Shown here one piece after another: positions 44,451 through 52,804 of a DNA stretch of 64,000 nt (within the stretch, counting starts at the first letter, position 1; each line of letters begins with the position of its first letter). The stretch is from G963665185 sp963665185 (GTDB lineage: Bacteria > Desulfobacterota > Desulfovibrionia > Desulfovibrionales > Desulfovibrionaceae): NCBI GenBank assembly GCA_963665185.2, contig CAXXPO010000026.1, forward strand, positions 62,001 through 126,000. Reading direction: 5' to 3'. Position numbers and translations under genes: made by a program. Under the pieces are notes generated by a model. The model was not told where the DNA came from and ran no database searches. It worked only from the letters and a program-made list of their open reading frames with translations.

Positions 44451-44819
44451 TTAATTTCCTTCTGGAACCGGAGAGTCCTGAACCTCATGCGGCTTGGTAG
44501 CGTATTTGTTTTCTTCAAGGGGAAGGGTGCGCAAGGTGTTCACTTCTGTTTCCAGTTCGGCAATGCGATTTTTACATTTACGAAGTTGCCCGCCGGTGCG
44601 AAGCTTGTCCACAAAAAAATACATGGTGGAAAATACCGAGCCGATCAAAAAGGCTCCAAGAATAAGAAGATACGTGGGAATTGCAGCTGTCTTCCAACTT
44701 TTGCCAAGCAGTTCAAACTTCAGTTCGAGGGCTTGGTTGAACACTGCGGTGTTTTGAATGAAGAACACCAGAGCGACAAAAAAGCAGATTGCCAGCAGGA
44801 GGACCTTGATGAAACGCAT
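44451..44819 (-). CDS. lapA: LapA-domain membrane protein
   Basis: 122 residues with two hydrophobic helices (residues 1-25 and about 45-70) around a short loop 'NTAVFNQALELKFELLGKSW', then a coiled-coil tail ('QLRKCKNRIAELETEVNTLR'). Matches the LapA/DUF1049 family. The lapB-like gene follows 86 bases later on the same strand. Confidence 0.87.
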   Translation of the reverse strand: MRFIKVLLLAICFFVALVFFIQNTAVFNQALELKFELLGKSWKTAAIPTYLLILGAFLIGSVFSTMYFFVDKLRTGGQLRKCKNRIAELETEVNTLRTLPLEENKYATKPHEVQDSPVPEGN

Positions 44820-44832
44820 GGAAGTCTCCTTG

Positions 44833-45321
44833 TTACGAGGTTGCGTCATGAAATATGGGTTTCAGCCTGTTGTATGTTGAATGGAGATGTTCCGGGATAA
44901 CGTGGGTCTCCCCGAAAACCGCCATAAACGAAGCATCGCCGTTCCATCGGGGAACGATTTGAAAATGAAGATGTGCGGCAATTCCCGCACCAGCTGCAGC
45001 TCCCAAATTGAGTCCTGCATTGATGCCGTCCGGGGAGAACGCTTTGCCTAGGACGTCAACGCTGATCCGAAGAAAATCCATGACTTCATGACTTTCATCG
45101 GGGGTAAGCTCTGTCAGGCAACAGACATGACGATACGGAACAACCATGAGATGGGCGTTGTTGTAGGGAAACCTGTTCATGATCACATAACAGGTCGTCC
45201 CTCTGGTTAGAATAAGGCGCTCCTCATCTTCCTCTGTATGTTCCGGTATGCAGAATACACATTCATCCGGTTTGGGACCAAGAATATATTGCAGTCTCCA
45301 GGGGGCCCAAAGCACGTCCAT
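44833..45321 (-). CDS. HIT-family protein, Ap4A phosphorylase-like
   Basis: 162 residues. 'ECVFCIPEHTEED' carries a Cys pair for zinc; 'RFPYNNAHLMVVPYRHVC' and 'NLGAAAGAGIAAHLHFQIVP' follow. The catalytic motif reads His-Leu-His-Phe-Gln, so the third His of canonical HIT hydrolases is Gln, as in Ap4A phosphorylases and GalT. A dinucleoside-polyphosphate phosphorylase role is therefore more likely than an HINT hydrolase role. Start ATG at 45319-45321; ends 14 bases before lapA. Confidence 0.85.
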   Translation of the reverse strand: MDVLWAPWRLQYILGPKPDECVFCIPEHTEEDEERLILTRGTTCYVIMNRFPYNNAHLMVVPYRHVCCLTELTPDESHEVMDFLRISVDVLGKAFSPDGINAGLNLGAAAGAGIAAHLHFQIVPRWNGDASFMAVFGETHVIPEHLHSTYNRLKPIFHDATS

Positions 45322-45884
45322 ATACTTATGCAAACCTTTCGTACACCGCAGGGGGTACATTTTTTTGAGGGATTGTTATCGAAAGGATACCGTAGAAAAA
45401 AATCCAGGTTCCCAAAACAAGGGCATCCCTATCTATTCGGAGCGGCATAGCCACCTCGAGTAAAATTCCAGCGCCCTTGCACCACGTCAGTCGTGAAGAA
45501 TGTTTGGATGAATTCGTTGGATGTCCGACTTTCGAGCTGGAAAAGAATTGGAAACAGGCTTGGCACAATACAATTCTGTTTTTTGAATGTTTTCATGGGG
45601 CTGCAAAATTCATCAGATGCAGATAGAAAACTTTGCTGCCCCCACAACATCCCAAACTGGCGTAATGACCTGCGCGCTTCCTGTAGGCATGTTCCGTCGT
45701 TAATGTCGACGCCAGTTGTGGAACTGATCCCGCCCATAAAAATCCCCATACCGAATAAAGCGTGTTTTCTTGTACACGCACAGAGCATCCAGGGCAAGAC
45801 GCTAGATGGATGAATGACGGTTTTATAGGAATTCGGCTGTGCCTCGACAAATACGAATGAAGTGGGATGGTTATAAACTGACTG
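45322..45884. other. Decayed accessory interval without a supportable gene
   Basis: About 560 bases upstream of the toxin. A minus frame stays open over 45429-46208, but it runs through the toxin region and has no ribosome site or recognisable domain. Base composition looks less codon-like than the flanking genes. I read it as degenerate DNA. Confidence 0.5.
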
Positions 45885-46010
45885 AGCGGGATGGATTCCA
45901 AGAGCACAGGAGCCGGTGCAGTTCGCCATGCTCCAGGCGTTGGCAAGGCCCTGGAAGAGCCGGGAGAAAGCATTGCCTGGAAAGCTTTGAAAAAGAGCCT
46001 TGGGCAGTAG
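45885..46010 (+). pseudogene. Antitoxin remnant (C-terminal part)
   Basis: After an in-frame TGA the frame reads to a TAG at 46008-46010 and ends '..ESIAWKALKKSLGQ', the kind of amphipathic tail (G-E-x-I-x-W-x-x-x-K) by which RelB/YefM-type antitoxins bind RelE toxins. A one-base change in the C-run near 45959 alters the frame: the alternative frame reads 'KALEEPG' just upstream. An N-terminal DNA-binding domain is missing. The stop is three bases before the toxin start. Confidence 0.55.
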
Positions 46011-46013
46011 GGC

Positions 46014-46271
46014 ATGACGTACACTGTTCGTTTCCGTTCCAGGGCGGTGAAGCAGATACGCAAGCTCACTGCCGATGTGTTGCGACGGATTGTTCCCCAT
46101 ATTGATGCCCTGGCGGAAGAACCGTTCCCGCCAGGATGGAAGAAACTCACGAACCAGGACGAACTGTACCGGGTGCGCGTGGGTGACTATCGCATTGTGT
46201 ACCAGCATAACGGCGAGGAGTTGCTTGTTCTGGTGGTGCTTGTGGGGCGGCGCAAGGAGATGTCACCGTAA
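46014..46271 (+). CDS. RelE/ParE-superfamily toxin
   Basis: 85 residues, full length for RelE-type mRNA interferases. It begins 'MTYTVRFRSRAVKQIRKL', continues 'GWKKLTNQDELYRVRVGDYR' and ends 'VVLVGRRKEMSP'; the R-V-x-x-G-D-Y-R-I-V-Y core and the C-terminal basic residues needed for ribosome-dependent cleavage are present. The antitoxin upstream is broken, so the toxin is either silent, weakened, or neutralised in trans. Confidence 0.85.
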   Translation: MTYTVRFRSRAVKQIRKLTADVLRRIVPHIDALAEEPFPPGWKKLTNQDELYRVRVGDYRIVYQHNGEELLVLVVLVGRRKEMSP

Positions 46272-46282
46272 AGGTTGCCGCT

Positions 46283-46515
46283 GCAGATGAAGCCGATGTC
46301 CAGATCAAAAACAATATCCCCCACGATGTCCCTGGGAAAAAAGTGGTGAGGCCGTCTTGCCGACGCGGGATGGCCAAAGAAGCCGTAGAAAGAAAGCGAA
46401 TATCCGACAGGCCCGTGAGTCTGTTGTGGTGGGGCAGGCCTGTTGCAGGTATGAGCCAAGGCTATCAGACGGGAACTCTTTTATTGTCGGTTGGCCGGTG
46501 CGTCTGATGCACAAA
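46283..46515 (+). pseudogene. Relic of an IS3-family element (orfA end and orfB start)
   Basis: The plus strand reads 'VVRPSCRRGMAKEAVERKR' from about 46338, matching the intact OrfB 'LVRPSRRREMAKKAVQRE'. After a frameshift it continues as 'QACCRYEPRLSDGNSFIVGW', matching 'QTCYRYEPRLSAENDYIADW'. Just before it the slippery string A AAA AAG is still visible. No DDE core remains. The part before 46334 is a less certain orfA tail. Confidence 0.8.
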
Positions 46516-46645
46516 ATACATTGGGGGCAGCATAAAAAAGAGGCCAGCCATTTTTATGGTCGACCTCCAAGAATTTACAATGCTTTGCCGAGGTGTCCTT
46601 TCTGCGTCCTCGGATACGCCAACCGCCTTTTGGGGGCATTTTGTC

Positions 46646-47998
46646 CTATTTCTTTTGTACTGTGGCAATCCTGGCCCGAACCGGGATATTGGATGAATGC
46701 AGGCCCGGGGTTTGTCCATGCAGGTCGAATTTCAGTTGCACTTCCGGTCGGAAGATGAGGGTGTGGGTTGATCCGCCAAAGTGGAACATGCCGAGCTGGT
46801 CGCCTTTCTGGACATGCTGTCCTTCGTACACGGTGATCTCGTTGGACGAAACTTCTGCCATGCCGACAAACATCACGCACATCAAACCAATGTTCGGGTT
46901 GTCGGCCTGGATGAAGACCAACGCCCTGGTGGCAACGTGCGTGATATACCCTTGCGATTCATTGGGACCAGCCGGATCGAATCCCTGGGAAAGGGCTTCC
47001 GCATAATATGATCCGTCCACCAGCTTGGTTTTTACGATCTTGCCGCTTACAGGGCTATGCCAGCGGTGGTAGCTGAGGGCACTCAAAAAGGCCTGATAAA
47101 TGGTTCCGCCCACGAATTGGTCCACCAGAGGGTCATTGTCCAGCATGTGGGAGAGGGAATAGGGCTGCCCCTTGATCCAGAACTTGTCGCGAAGCTGGAC
47201 ATTGGTAGCCAGCTTGTACGGAGCCGATTCACAGGAATTGGCAATGACGCTGTCGTCATTGGGGCTTGCTACCGGGCGGCGTCCTTCGCGAAAGGTGCGT
47301 GTGAAGAAGTCGTCCCACGACGTGAAGCCATAGTGAGGCAACTTGGGATCGCAAATAAAGTCCTGCACAAAGGTCGGCATAGCTTTCTGCGCATCCTTGC
47401 CGAACCACCCCGTGAGCGGATCTTTGCTTAGAACGTAACGGGAGTCCGGCGAGTTCAGAAAGACCGCCCATTGGGTCAAAATTTTCTTCAACTGGTGATT
47501 CACCTTAGGATTCAAAAAGGCGGTGACGCCGGCCGGAGTCCCCATGGGCCAGTTCAGGATGGCGTTGAGTGGAAAGCCGACCAGCCCTGTTTTGTTGAAT
47601 TCTGGCGCTTGCGTCAGAATATGGTTCATAATCTGAAGCATGTGTTTGTAATCCCGCACTTGCGGAGCGCCTGTGGGGTCCTCCTGAAAGAGTGGTTTGT
47701 CCGGAATCTGTTCAAACATCTGGGTGAAAAGTTGGTACAACTCCGGATCGTTTTCGATCAGTTCCTTGAATTCTCGGACCACGGGTGACAACTGGGTTTT
47801 GTCGCCCTGGGCATCTGCCTCCCGGATGACTTTCGCGCACCATGCGGCCAGCTCCTTTTGGTCGGAAGGAAGCTGCTTTCCCACCAGATAAGGGGCGGAT
47901 TGCACCTCTGTCTTTGCCTGGGCCAGCAGCTCCCCGGAAAAGAGCAAGGCAGAAAGAAAGACTGCGATGACGACGGAAAATGTCCTTTGCATGTTCAT
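46646..47998 (-). CDS. Secreted phosphatidylserine decarboxylase-family protein
   Basis: 450 residues with a signal peptide (MNMQRTFSVVIAVFLSALLF). An N-terminal helical region of about 200 residues precedes the PSD core: 'WDDFFTRTFREGRRP', 'ALSYHRWHSPVSGKIVKTKL', 'VMFVGMAEVSSNE' and the processing motif 'GMFHFGGSTHTLIF'. The pyruvoyl group of PSD forms at Gly-Ser in LGST; here it is GGST. Membrane-bound housekeeping PSDs lack such a cleavable signal, so this one probably acts in the periplasm or outside. The ATG has GGAGA upstream. Confidence 0.85.
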   Translation of the reverse strand: MNMQRTFSVVIAVFLSALLFSGELLAQAKTEVQSAPYLVGKQLPSDQKELAAWCAKVIREADAQGDKTQLSPVVREFKELIENDPELYQLFTQMFEQIPDKPLFQEDPTGAPQVRDYKHMLQIMNHILTQAPEFNKTGLVGFPLNAILNWPMGTPAGVTAFLNPKVNHQLKKILTQWAVFLNSPDSRYVLSKDPLTGWFGKDAQKAMPTFVQDFICDPKLPHYGFTSWDDFFTRTFREGRRPVASPNDDSVIANSCESAPYKLATNVQLRDKFWIKGQPYSLSHMLDNDPLVDQFVGGTIYQAFLSALSYHRWHSPVSGKIVKTKLVDGSYYAEALSQGFDPAGPNESQGYITHVATRALVFIQADNPNIGLMCVMFVGMAEVSSNEITVYEGQHVQKGDQLGMFHFGGSTHTLIFRPEVQLKFDLHGQTPGLHSSNIPVRARIATVQKK

Positions 47999-47999
47999 C

Positions 48000-48412
48000 T
48001 GAGGTCTCCATTTTTTAGAGGACTACCAAGCTCGCTTTTGGAGGCACTTTACGGATAAAATGCCGTGGAACTTCTGTCATGCCAAGAATGGTGTGCTTGT
48101 TTTCACACTTTTCGGATGCTGCAGGGAGGTTGTTCTTTATAGCCAGCCCGGTAATAAAGGGCAATGTATTCTCATTAATTGAAGCGGATGTTTGCCAACC
48201 TCAGACTTGAAAACGAAACCCAGAAGGACGTCTTCGCAAACAGACAATGAACAAGGGATGGTTTGCAGAGCAAGGGGCCGTTTGCCTCAGTAAAATAGAT
48301 AACTTGTCGAAATATAAAGGAAATTGTCGTGATACTGGCCAGGTATTCCCGGTGGTGTGAGTTTGGGGAACCGTGAGGCTCCCCAAACTCGATTTTGAGG
48401 ACATTCTTCGAT
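48000..48412. other. Gene-free interval with a strong hairpin
   Basis: About 410 bases between the PSD gene and the transporter operon. GAGTTTGGGG at 48359-48368 pairs with CCCCAAACTC at 48381-48390 around a 12-base loop, just past the end of the operon, probably its terminator or 3' stabiliser, although no clear T-run follows. Nothing else is recognisable. Confidence 0.6.
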
Positions 48413-48880
48413 TCAGGGAAGCTTCTTCTCCACCATGAGCTCGCGGTCAGTGATCGTCACGGTCAGCCCCTGGTCGGCCCAGCGGGTGGCTCCGTCGAGG
48501 CTCTCGCCCGCGCTTCCCATTTCTCCGGCAATGATGTCATGCACGCGCTGGGCGTATTCCTGCTTGAACACCAGATCGAAACCATAAAAGACCTGGCTTT
48601 CGAAACGCAGGAAGATGGACAGCAGCGGCACGTCGTCCAGGTGCAGGTCCAGGTTGCCCTTGCCTTCCATGAAGATGATGGCCGAGGGGCCGCTCTTGTA
48701 GATGCTCTTGAGCCCTTTCTCTGTCAGCCCCAGGTCGGGCAGGTCGGCCCTTGTCGTTCCCCAGGCGATGTTGCGGAACCCGTCCTGATAACGGGAGGCG
48801 CAACACCCCTGATCCGCCGCCGCAACCAGCACCATGGCGGCTGCGACAATACCGAGAAGCGTCTTGCGTACCATGTTCAT
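48413..48880 (-). CDS. Small secreted protein of the double-cubane operon
   Basis: 155 residues with a signal peptide (MNMVRKTLLGIVAAAMVLVA). The mature part 'SRYQDGFRNIAWGTTRADLP' and 'IFLRFESQVFYGFDLVFKQE' resembles small beta-rich periplasmic proteins of unknown role (the 'G-F-R-x-I-x-W-G' start is common in them). Last gene of the operon; its start overlaps the preceding gene by four bases (ATGA), so it belongs to the same system. Confidence 0.72.
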   Translation of the reverse strand: MNMVRKTLLGIVAAAMVLVAAADQGCCASRYQDGFRNIAWGTTRADLPDLGLTEKGLKSIYKSGPSAIIFMEGKGNLDLHLDDVPLLSIFLRFESQVFYGFDLVFKQEYAQRVHDIIAGEMGSAGESLDGATRWADQGLTVTITDRELMVEKKLP

Positions 48881-49872
48881 CGGGCACTCTCCGGAAGATA
48901 GGAGTAGTCGATCCTGCCCGAGATATCCACGGCACGGGCAAGATAGCCGTAGCTAACCATAAGGTCACGCTGCCGGTTCAGGCGTTCCAGGGGTTCCGCG
49001 GGTTGCAGCTCCCTCAGGGCGCAGATCATGCAGACGTCTTCGTCAACCTTCGTGTATTTCGGAAGGTGTTTGCGGGCGCGGGTCTCATGCTGTTCAATGA
49101 ACTCAAAGGACTTCACCAGACCGGTGAGGACCTTGCGGACCGTGTCGCCGTTTTCGGCGAGGTAGTCGTCACTGAAGTAAAGCCCGGTAAATACCCAGTT
49201 GGGCACGATATCGTGAAAAGAAACCAAGATCCGACTGGCACCATGCGACTCCAGCATGGCAGCGAGAGGGTCTCAGACAATGAAGGCGTCCAGCCCCCCG
49301 GAACGCAGGGCAGCCTCATGCTGCATGGGGTTGTCCGGACGTCCGCCCCACAGGGGCCGGATATCGTCCATGTCATACCCGCCGAGCGCCGCTGCATGAC
49401 GCAGCATTGTCTTGGAGTTGATGCTTCCGCTGGTTGCCACACGCAGCCCCTTGATGTCCTTGAGGGTCTGATACTTGGTATCCTTGCCCACATGGATGCC
49501 GCACTTGGTGCCGGGATGGGCATGCCCCAGCCAGCTCACCACGGTGATGGGAACCTTTTTTTCCGTAAGCTTGCACAACGAGGCCAGGGAAATGGGTCCG
49601 CAGGTCGCGTCGCCGCGAAGCACGGCCGCCAGGATGTTCTGCTCGCCCCGGATGTTGACCAGTTCCACATTGACACCGGCCTCGCGGAAAAAGCCTTCCT
49701 CCACCCCCACATAGAACGGCAGGTCGTCGATATCCCTTCCGTAGACGAGCTTGACCGTGGGAAGCCCGCTCTGGTCCGCATCGTCCTTGGCCTGGGCCAG
49801 CGCCGCCCCCAAAAGCAGGACCGCGGCAAGGCACAGGGCAAGGCCATGCTTGCACACTAAACGCATAGACAC
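48877..49872 (-). pseudogene. ABC transporter substrate-binding protein (SsuA/NMT1 type) with in-frame TGA
   Basis: A 332-codon frame with one TGA at codon 200 (49273-49275). The first part has a signal peptide (MSMRLVCKHGLALCLAAVLL) and 'VEEGFFREAGVNVELVNIRG', 'LGHAHPGTKCGIHVGKDTKY'. The frame continues without a shift after the stop ('DPLAAMLESHGASRILVSFH') to a normal C-terminus. Relatives have Trp in '[A/V]x[I/V]WDP', so TGG to TGA is the simplest event. A nonsense mutant, read-through, Sec insertion or sequencing error are the options. It is the periplasmic receptor for the adjacent permease and ATPase. Confidence 0.8.
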
Positions 49873-49932
49873 CTCACTTTGAAGATTACGGACGACGCGC
49901 CGGGAAAGGCCGAAAAAGGCCGGAAACCCGGA

Positions 49933-50793
49933 TCATGCGCCGCCCAGGGATGTTTCCTCGTGCCAGGCCAGTACGCGGCGCTGGACGGCCCGCGCGATGC
50001 GGTCCAGGGAAAAGCCGAGCAGCGAAAGGACCAGGATTCCGGCGAAAACCCGTTCCGTGTCAAAGGTCCGCTGCGCGTCGATGACGAAAAATCCGATGCC
50101 CGAATCGCTGGAGAGCATTTCTACCCCCACCAGGGACATCATGGACAGGGCCGTGGAAATGCGCAGCCCGGTCATGATGGTGGGCATGGCCGCGGGAATG
50201 AGCACCCGCGTCCAGAGCTGGCGCCCGTTGGCCCCCAGGGAACGGGCGGCGTCGATGAGCTTGGCGTCCACCCCCTTGATGCCCGCGATGGTGTTCAGGG
50301 CGATGGGAAAGAAGCAGGATTTGAAGATGATCATGATCTTGGACGTGTCGCCGATGCCGAACCAGAGAAAGAATATCGGGATCAGGGCAAAGGTGGACAG
50401 GGGGCGGATCAGTTCGATGAGCGGGTCGAAAAAGTTCTCCACCGCCTTGGACCAGGCAATGAGCAGCCCCAGGGAAACCCCGGCCACGGCGGCCATGCCA
50501 TAGCCGAACATGGCCCGGAACATGCTCACCCCCACGTGCTGCAACAGTTCGCCGGAAACCAGCACGCCGTACAGGGTTTGCAGCACCTCGGTGGGGACGG
50601 GCAGAAACCAGCGCGGCACCCATTCCATGCGGGCCACCAGCTCCCACACGGCCAGCAGCAGCAAGGGCGAGATCGTCTTTTGCAGGTTGTACCCGGCCAG
50701 CCTGCGCCGCATCCTTTCCGTCCAGGAAGACAGGGATACCGCAACCTCGATTTTCCGACCCTTGCCAATGGATTCGCTCAGACTTCCGTCCAT
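49933..50793 (-). CDS. ABC transporter permease (SsuC/TauC type)
   Basis: 286 residues with about six helices after a basic cytoplasmic N-terminus. The EAA loop 'LIDAARSLGANGRQLWTRVL' is clear. 'MVGVE'-like late helix 'MSLVGVEMLSSDSGIGFFVI' matches the nitrate/sulfonate/taurine permease branch. The ATG at 50791-50793 has GGGAG upstream and lies inside the end of the ATPase gene (16-base overlap). Confidence 0.92.
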   Translation of the reverse strand: MDGSLSESIGKGRKIEVAVSLSSWTERMRRRLAGYNLQKTISPLLLLAVWELVARMEWVPRWFLPVPTEVLQTLYGVLVSGELLQHVGVSMFRAMFGYGMAAVAGVSLGLLIAWSKAVENFFDPLIELIRPLSTFALIPIFFLWFGIGDTSKIMIIFKSCFFPIALNTIAGIKGVDAKLIDAARSLGANGRQLWTRVLIPAAMPTIMTGLRISTALSMMSLVGVEMLSSDSGIGFFVIDAQRTFDTERVFAGILVLSLLGFSLDRIARAVQRRVLAWHEETSLGGA

Positions 50794-51581
50794 ACCATCT
50801 CCCTCAATGTCTGTTCGTATTCGCGGAACTTCGGCGCGGTCACCATTTCGCGTGTCCTCGGGCGCGGCAGGCCGATGTCCAGCGTGGCCTTGATCCGCCC
50901 GGGCCGCTTGCTCATGACCACGACCCGGTCGGCCAGATACACGGCCTCCACAATGCTGTGCGTGACGAACAGCACCGTGCAGGTGGTTTCCTGCCAGATG
51001 CGCAGAAGCTCGGCCTGGAGGCTCTCGCGGGTCAGGGCGTCGAGCGCGCCGAACGGTTCGTCCATGAGCAGGACCCTGGGGTCGTTGGCCAGGGCGCGGG
51101 CAATGGCCACCCGCTGCTTCATGCCTCCGGAAAGCTCGTGGGGGTAGCGGTCCTCGAACCCTTCCAGCCCCACCAGCCGGATGAAACGGTTGCTCAGCTC
51201 GGCCAGCGTGATCTTGCCTAGCCCGCGCAACTCGGGGCCGAACTCCACGTTCTGGCGCACGGTCTTCCAGGGAAAGAGCAGATATTCCTGAAACACCACG
51301 CCGCATCGGGTGTCGGGTCCCCGTACCGGATCATCCTCCACCCGCAGTTCGCCGGACGTGGGGTCCACCAACCCGGCCACCATCATCATGAAGGTGGATT
51401 TGCCGCAGCCCGACGGCCCCAGCACGGCCACGAACTCACGCGGCGCAATGTCCAGGTTGAAGTCCAGGACCGCCGGAATCTCCTCGTTCTTGGAATTGCG
51501 GAAAATCTTGCAGACGTTCCTGGCCCGGATCACGGGAGGCACGGGCATGTCCGCGCCGCCCTGAGCGACCGGGCCGTTCAT
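50778..51581 (-). CDS. ABC transporter ATP-binding protein (SsuB/TauB type)
   Basis: 267 residues. Walker A 'GPSGCGKSTFMMMVAGL', Q-loop 'GVVFQEYLLFPWKTVRQNV' (the LFPW form typical of nitrate/sulfonate/taurine importers), signature 'LSGGMKQR', Walker B 'VLLMDEPFGALDALTRE' and switch 'FVTHSIVEAVYLADR'. The start ATG at 51579-51581 overlaps the stop of the double-cubane gene (ATGA), which makes the coupling between importer and reductase explicit. Confidence 0.94.
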   Translation of the reverse strand: MNGPVAQGGADMPVPPVIRARNVCKIFRNSKNEEIPAVLDFNLDIAPREFVAVLGPSGCGKSTFMMMVAGLVDPTSGELRVEDDPVRGPDTRCGVVFQEYLLFPWKTVRQNVEFGPELRGLGKITLAELSNRFIRLVGLEGFEDRYPHELSGGMKQRVAIARALANDPRVLLMDEPFGALDALTRESLQAELLRIWQETTCTVLFVTHSIVEAVYLADRVVVMSKRPGRIKATLDIGLPRPRTREMVTAPKFREYEQTLREMVWTEV

Positions 51582-52765
51582 GCCGCCCCCTTGCGCCTGC
51601 GCGCCTTGAGGGTGCACACCTGCTCCATGAAGCCTTCCACCCGCACCTTGAGCTGCCCCACGTCCTGGGTGGAGTAGTCCGTGGATACGTGCAGGAAGGG
51701 CAGCCCCAGCTTGTCCCGCACCAGCTCGCGCACCCGGTAGGACTCGATCTCAAAGGGCTGGCAGAACTGCCAGGCCAGATCGACCACGCCGTCCACCTGA
51801 AAATCGTTGGCCAGTCGTTCCAGGTCCACGAAACGCTGGGTATTGGGCGTCATGCAGGCACAGGTCACACGCAGGTAGCGCTCGGCAATGGCGTCCAGGG
51901 GAGCGGTGGCCGCAAGCTCCTCGTCGATGAGATCCTCGACGCGGGTCACGCCGCCGCAGCCTTCCTGGCAGACGACCACGCCTCCGGCCTCCTCCACCAG
52001 ACGCAGAACCTTGTCGCACCCCAGGCTGCTGCCCAGGCCGGTCCAGAGAATCCTGGGCCGGTCCGAGTCGCAGGCCGGACGGTTGGTCCGGTTGCGCTCC
52101 TCCAGCTCCTCGGCGAACTCGCTCAGAAGCCGAAGGTACTCGTCATGGTCCACGTAGTATTTCAGCTTGGTGATGATCCCGGTGAAATCCAGCCCCATGA
52201 TGGGCGGCGGACAGTGCATTCCGGCGTTGTAGATGCGCATCTTGAGCCTGCGTTCCTCGTTGCCCATGCGGATGGCCCGGCGCAGGTCGTCGTCGGTGAT
52301 CTTCACGCCCAATTGTTCCTCGATAAAGGTCCGGGCCTTGGTCACTTCGGCCTTCCAATGGACCAGGGCCTCGGGGTCCTCGGGTTTCTGGGGCAGGTCC
52401 ATGACCAGCAGCGGGGTATAGCGCCCCAGCAGCTCGTACATTTTCTTGCGCCCGTCGCAGGTGGTCTCGGACACAATGCAGTCGGCCAGGGGAAAGAGCG
52501 GGCAGGTGCCGGAAACCGCACGGCCGAAGGTCGCCTTGACCTTGGGACACTGGTCCACGGAAAGTATTTCCTCGGCCTTGGCAATGGGCTGCTGGGTTGT
52601 GCCGCACAGGCCCACGGGAATGGCCTTCGCCGCCAGGATCAGTTCGGTCGGGCTGTAGGAGCAGAGCGATCCCACAACCTTTCTGCCCTCGTCCTTGGCC
52701 ATTTCCAGGGCCAGGGCAATGTCGGTCCGCACGTCCTGGATGGTCTGCTGTACTTTGAAATCCAT
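51578..52765 (-). CDS. 2-hydroxyacyl-CoA dehydratase-family protein, double-cubane cluster (DCCP) type
   Basis: 395 residues, one subunit of the HgdB/BcrB/FldB superfamily of Fe-S proteins that take very low-potential electrons from an ATP-driven activator. Conserved cysteines: C35 in 'SLCSYSPTELILAA', C54 in 'GLCGTTQ', C73 in 'DQCPKVKA', C88 and C96 in 'GTCPLFPLADC', C103 in 'TTCDGRKKMYELL', and later 'CQEGCGG', 'CACMTPN' and 'WQFCQPFEIES'. The single-gene form, without a partner subunit or CoA-transferase, fits the double-cubane-cluster proteins shown in Carboxydothermus to reduce small molecules such as acetylene. The natural substrate is unknown. Confidence 0.85.
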   Translation of the reverse strand: MDFKVQQTIQDVRTDIALALEMAKDEGRKVVGSLCSYSPTELILAAKAIPVGLCGTTQQPIAKAEEILSVDQCPKVKATFGRAVSGTCPLFPLADCIVSETTCDGRKKMYELLGRYTPLLVMDLPQKPEDPEALVHWKAEVTKARTFIEEQLGVKITDDDLRRAIRMGNEERRLKMRIYNAGMHCPPPIMGLDFTGIITKLKYYVDHDEYLRLLSEFAEELEERNRTNRPACDSDRPRILWTGLGSSLGCDKVLRLVEEAGGVVVCQEGCGGVTRVEDLIDEELAATAPLDAIAERYLRVTCACMTPNTQRFVDLERLANDFQVDGVVDLAWQFCQPFEIESYRVRELVRDKLGLPFLHVSTDYSTQDVGQLKVRVEGFMEQVCTLKARRRKGAA

Positions 52766-52804
52766 ATTTTTTCTCCTTCCTGTCCGCGCCCCACAGCCCG
52801 CGCC

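Noticed and set aside
45429..46208. 260-codon minus-strand frame over the toxin region
   Set aside because: It covers the antisense of the RelE-type toxin, lacks a start signal, and its translation has no recognisable domain.
49240..49275. Selenocysteine insertion as the main explanation of the TGA
   Set aside because: The nearby hairpin is weak, lacks the usual apical loop, and relatives are expected to have Trp here; kept only as an alternative in the finding.
49933..51306. Long 457-residue form of the permease frame
   Set aside because: The extra N-terminal part overlaps the ATPase gene and reads as an Arg/Gly/Pro-rich shadow; the ATG at 50793 with a good ribosome site gives a normal permease.
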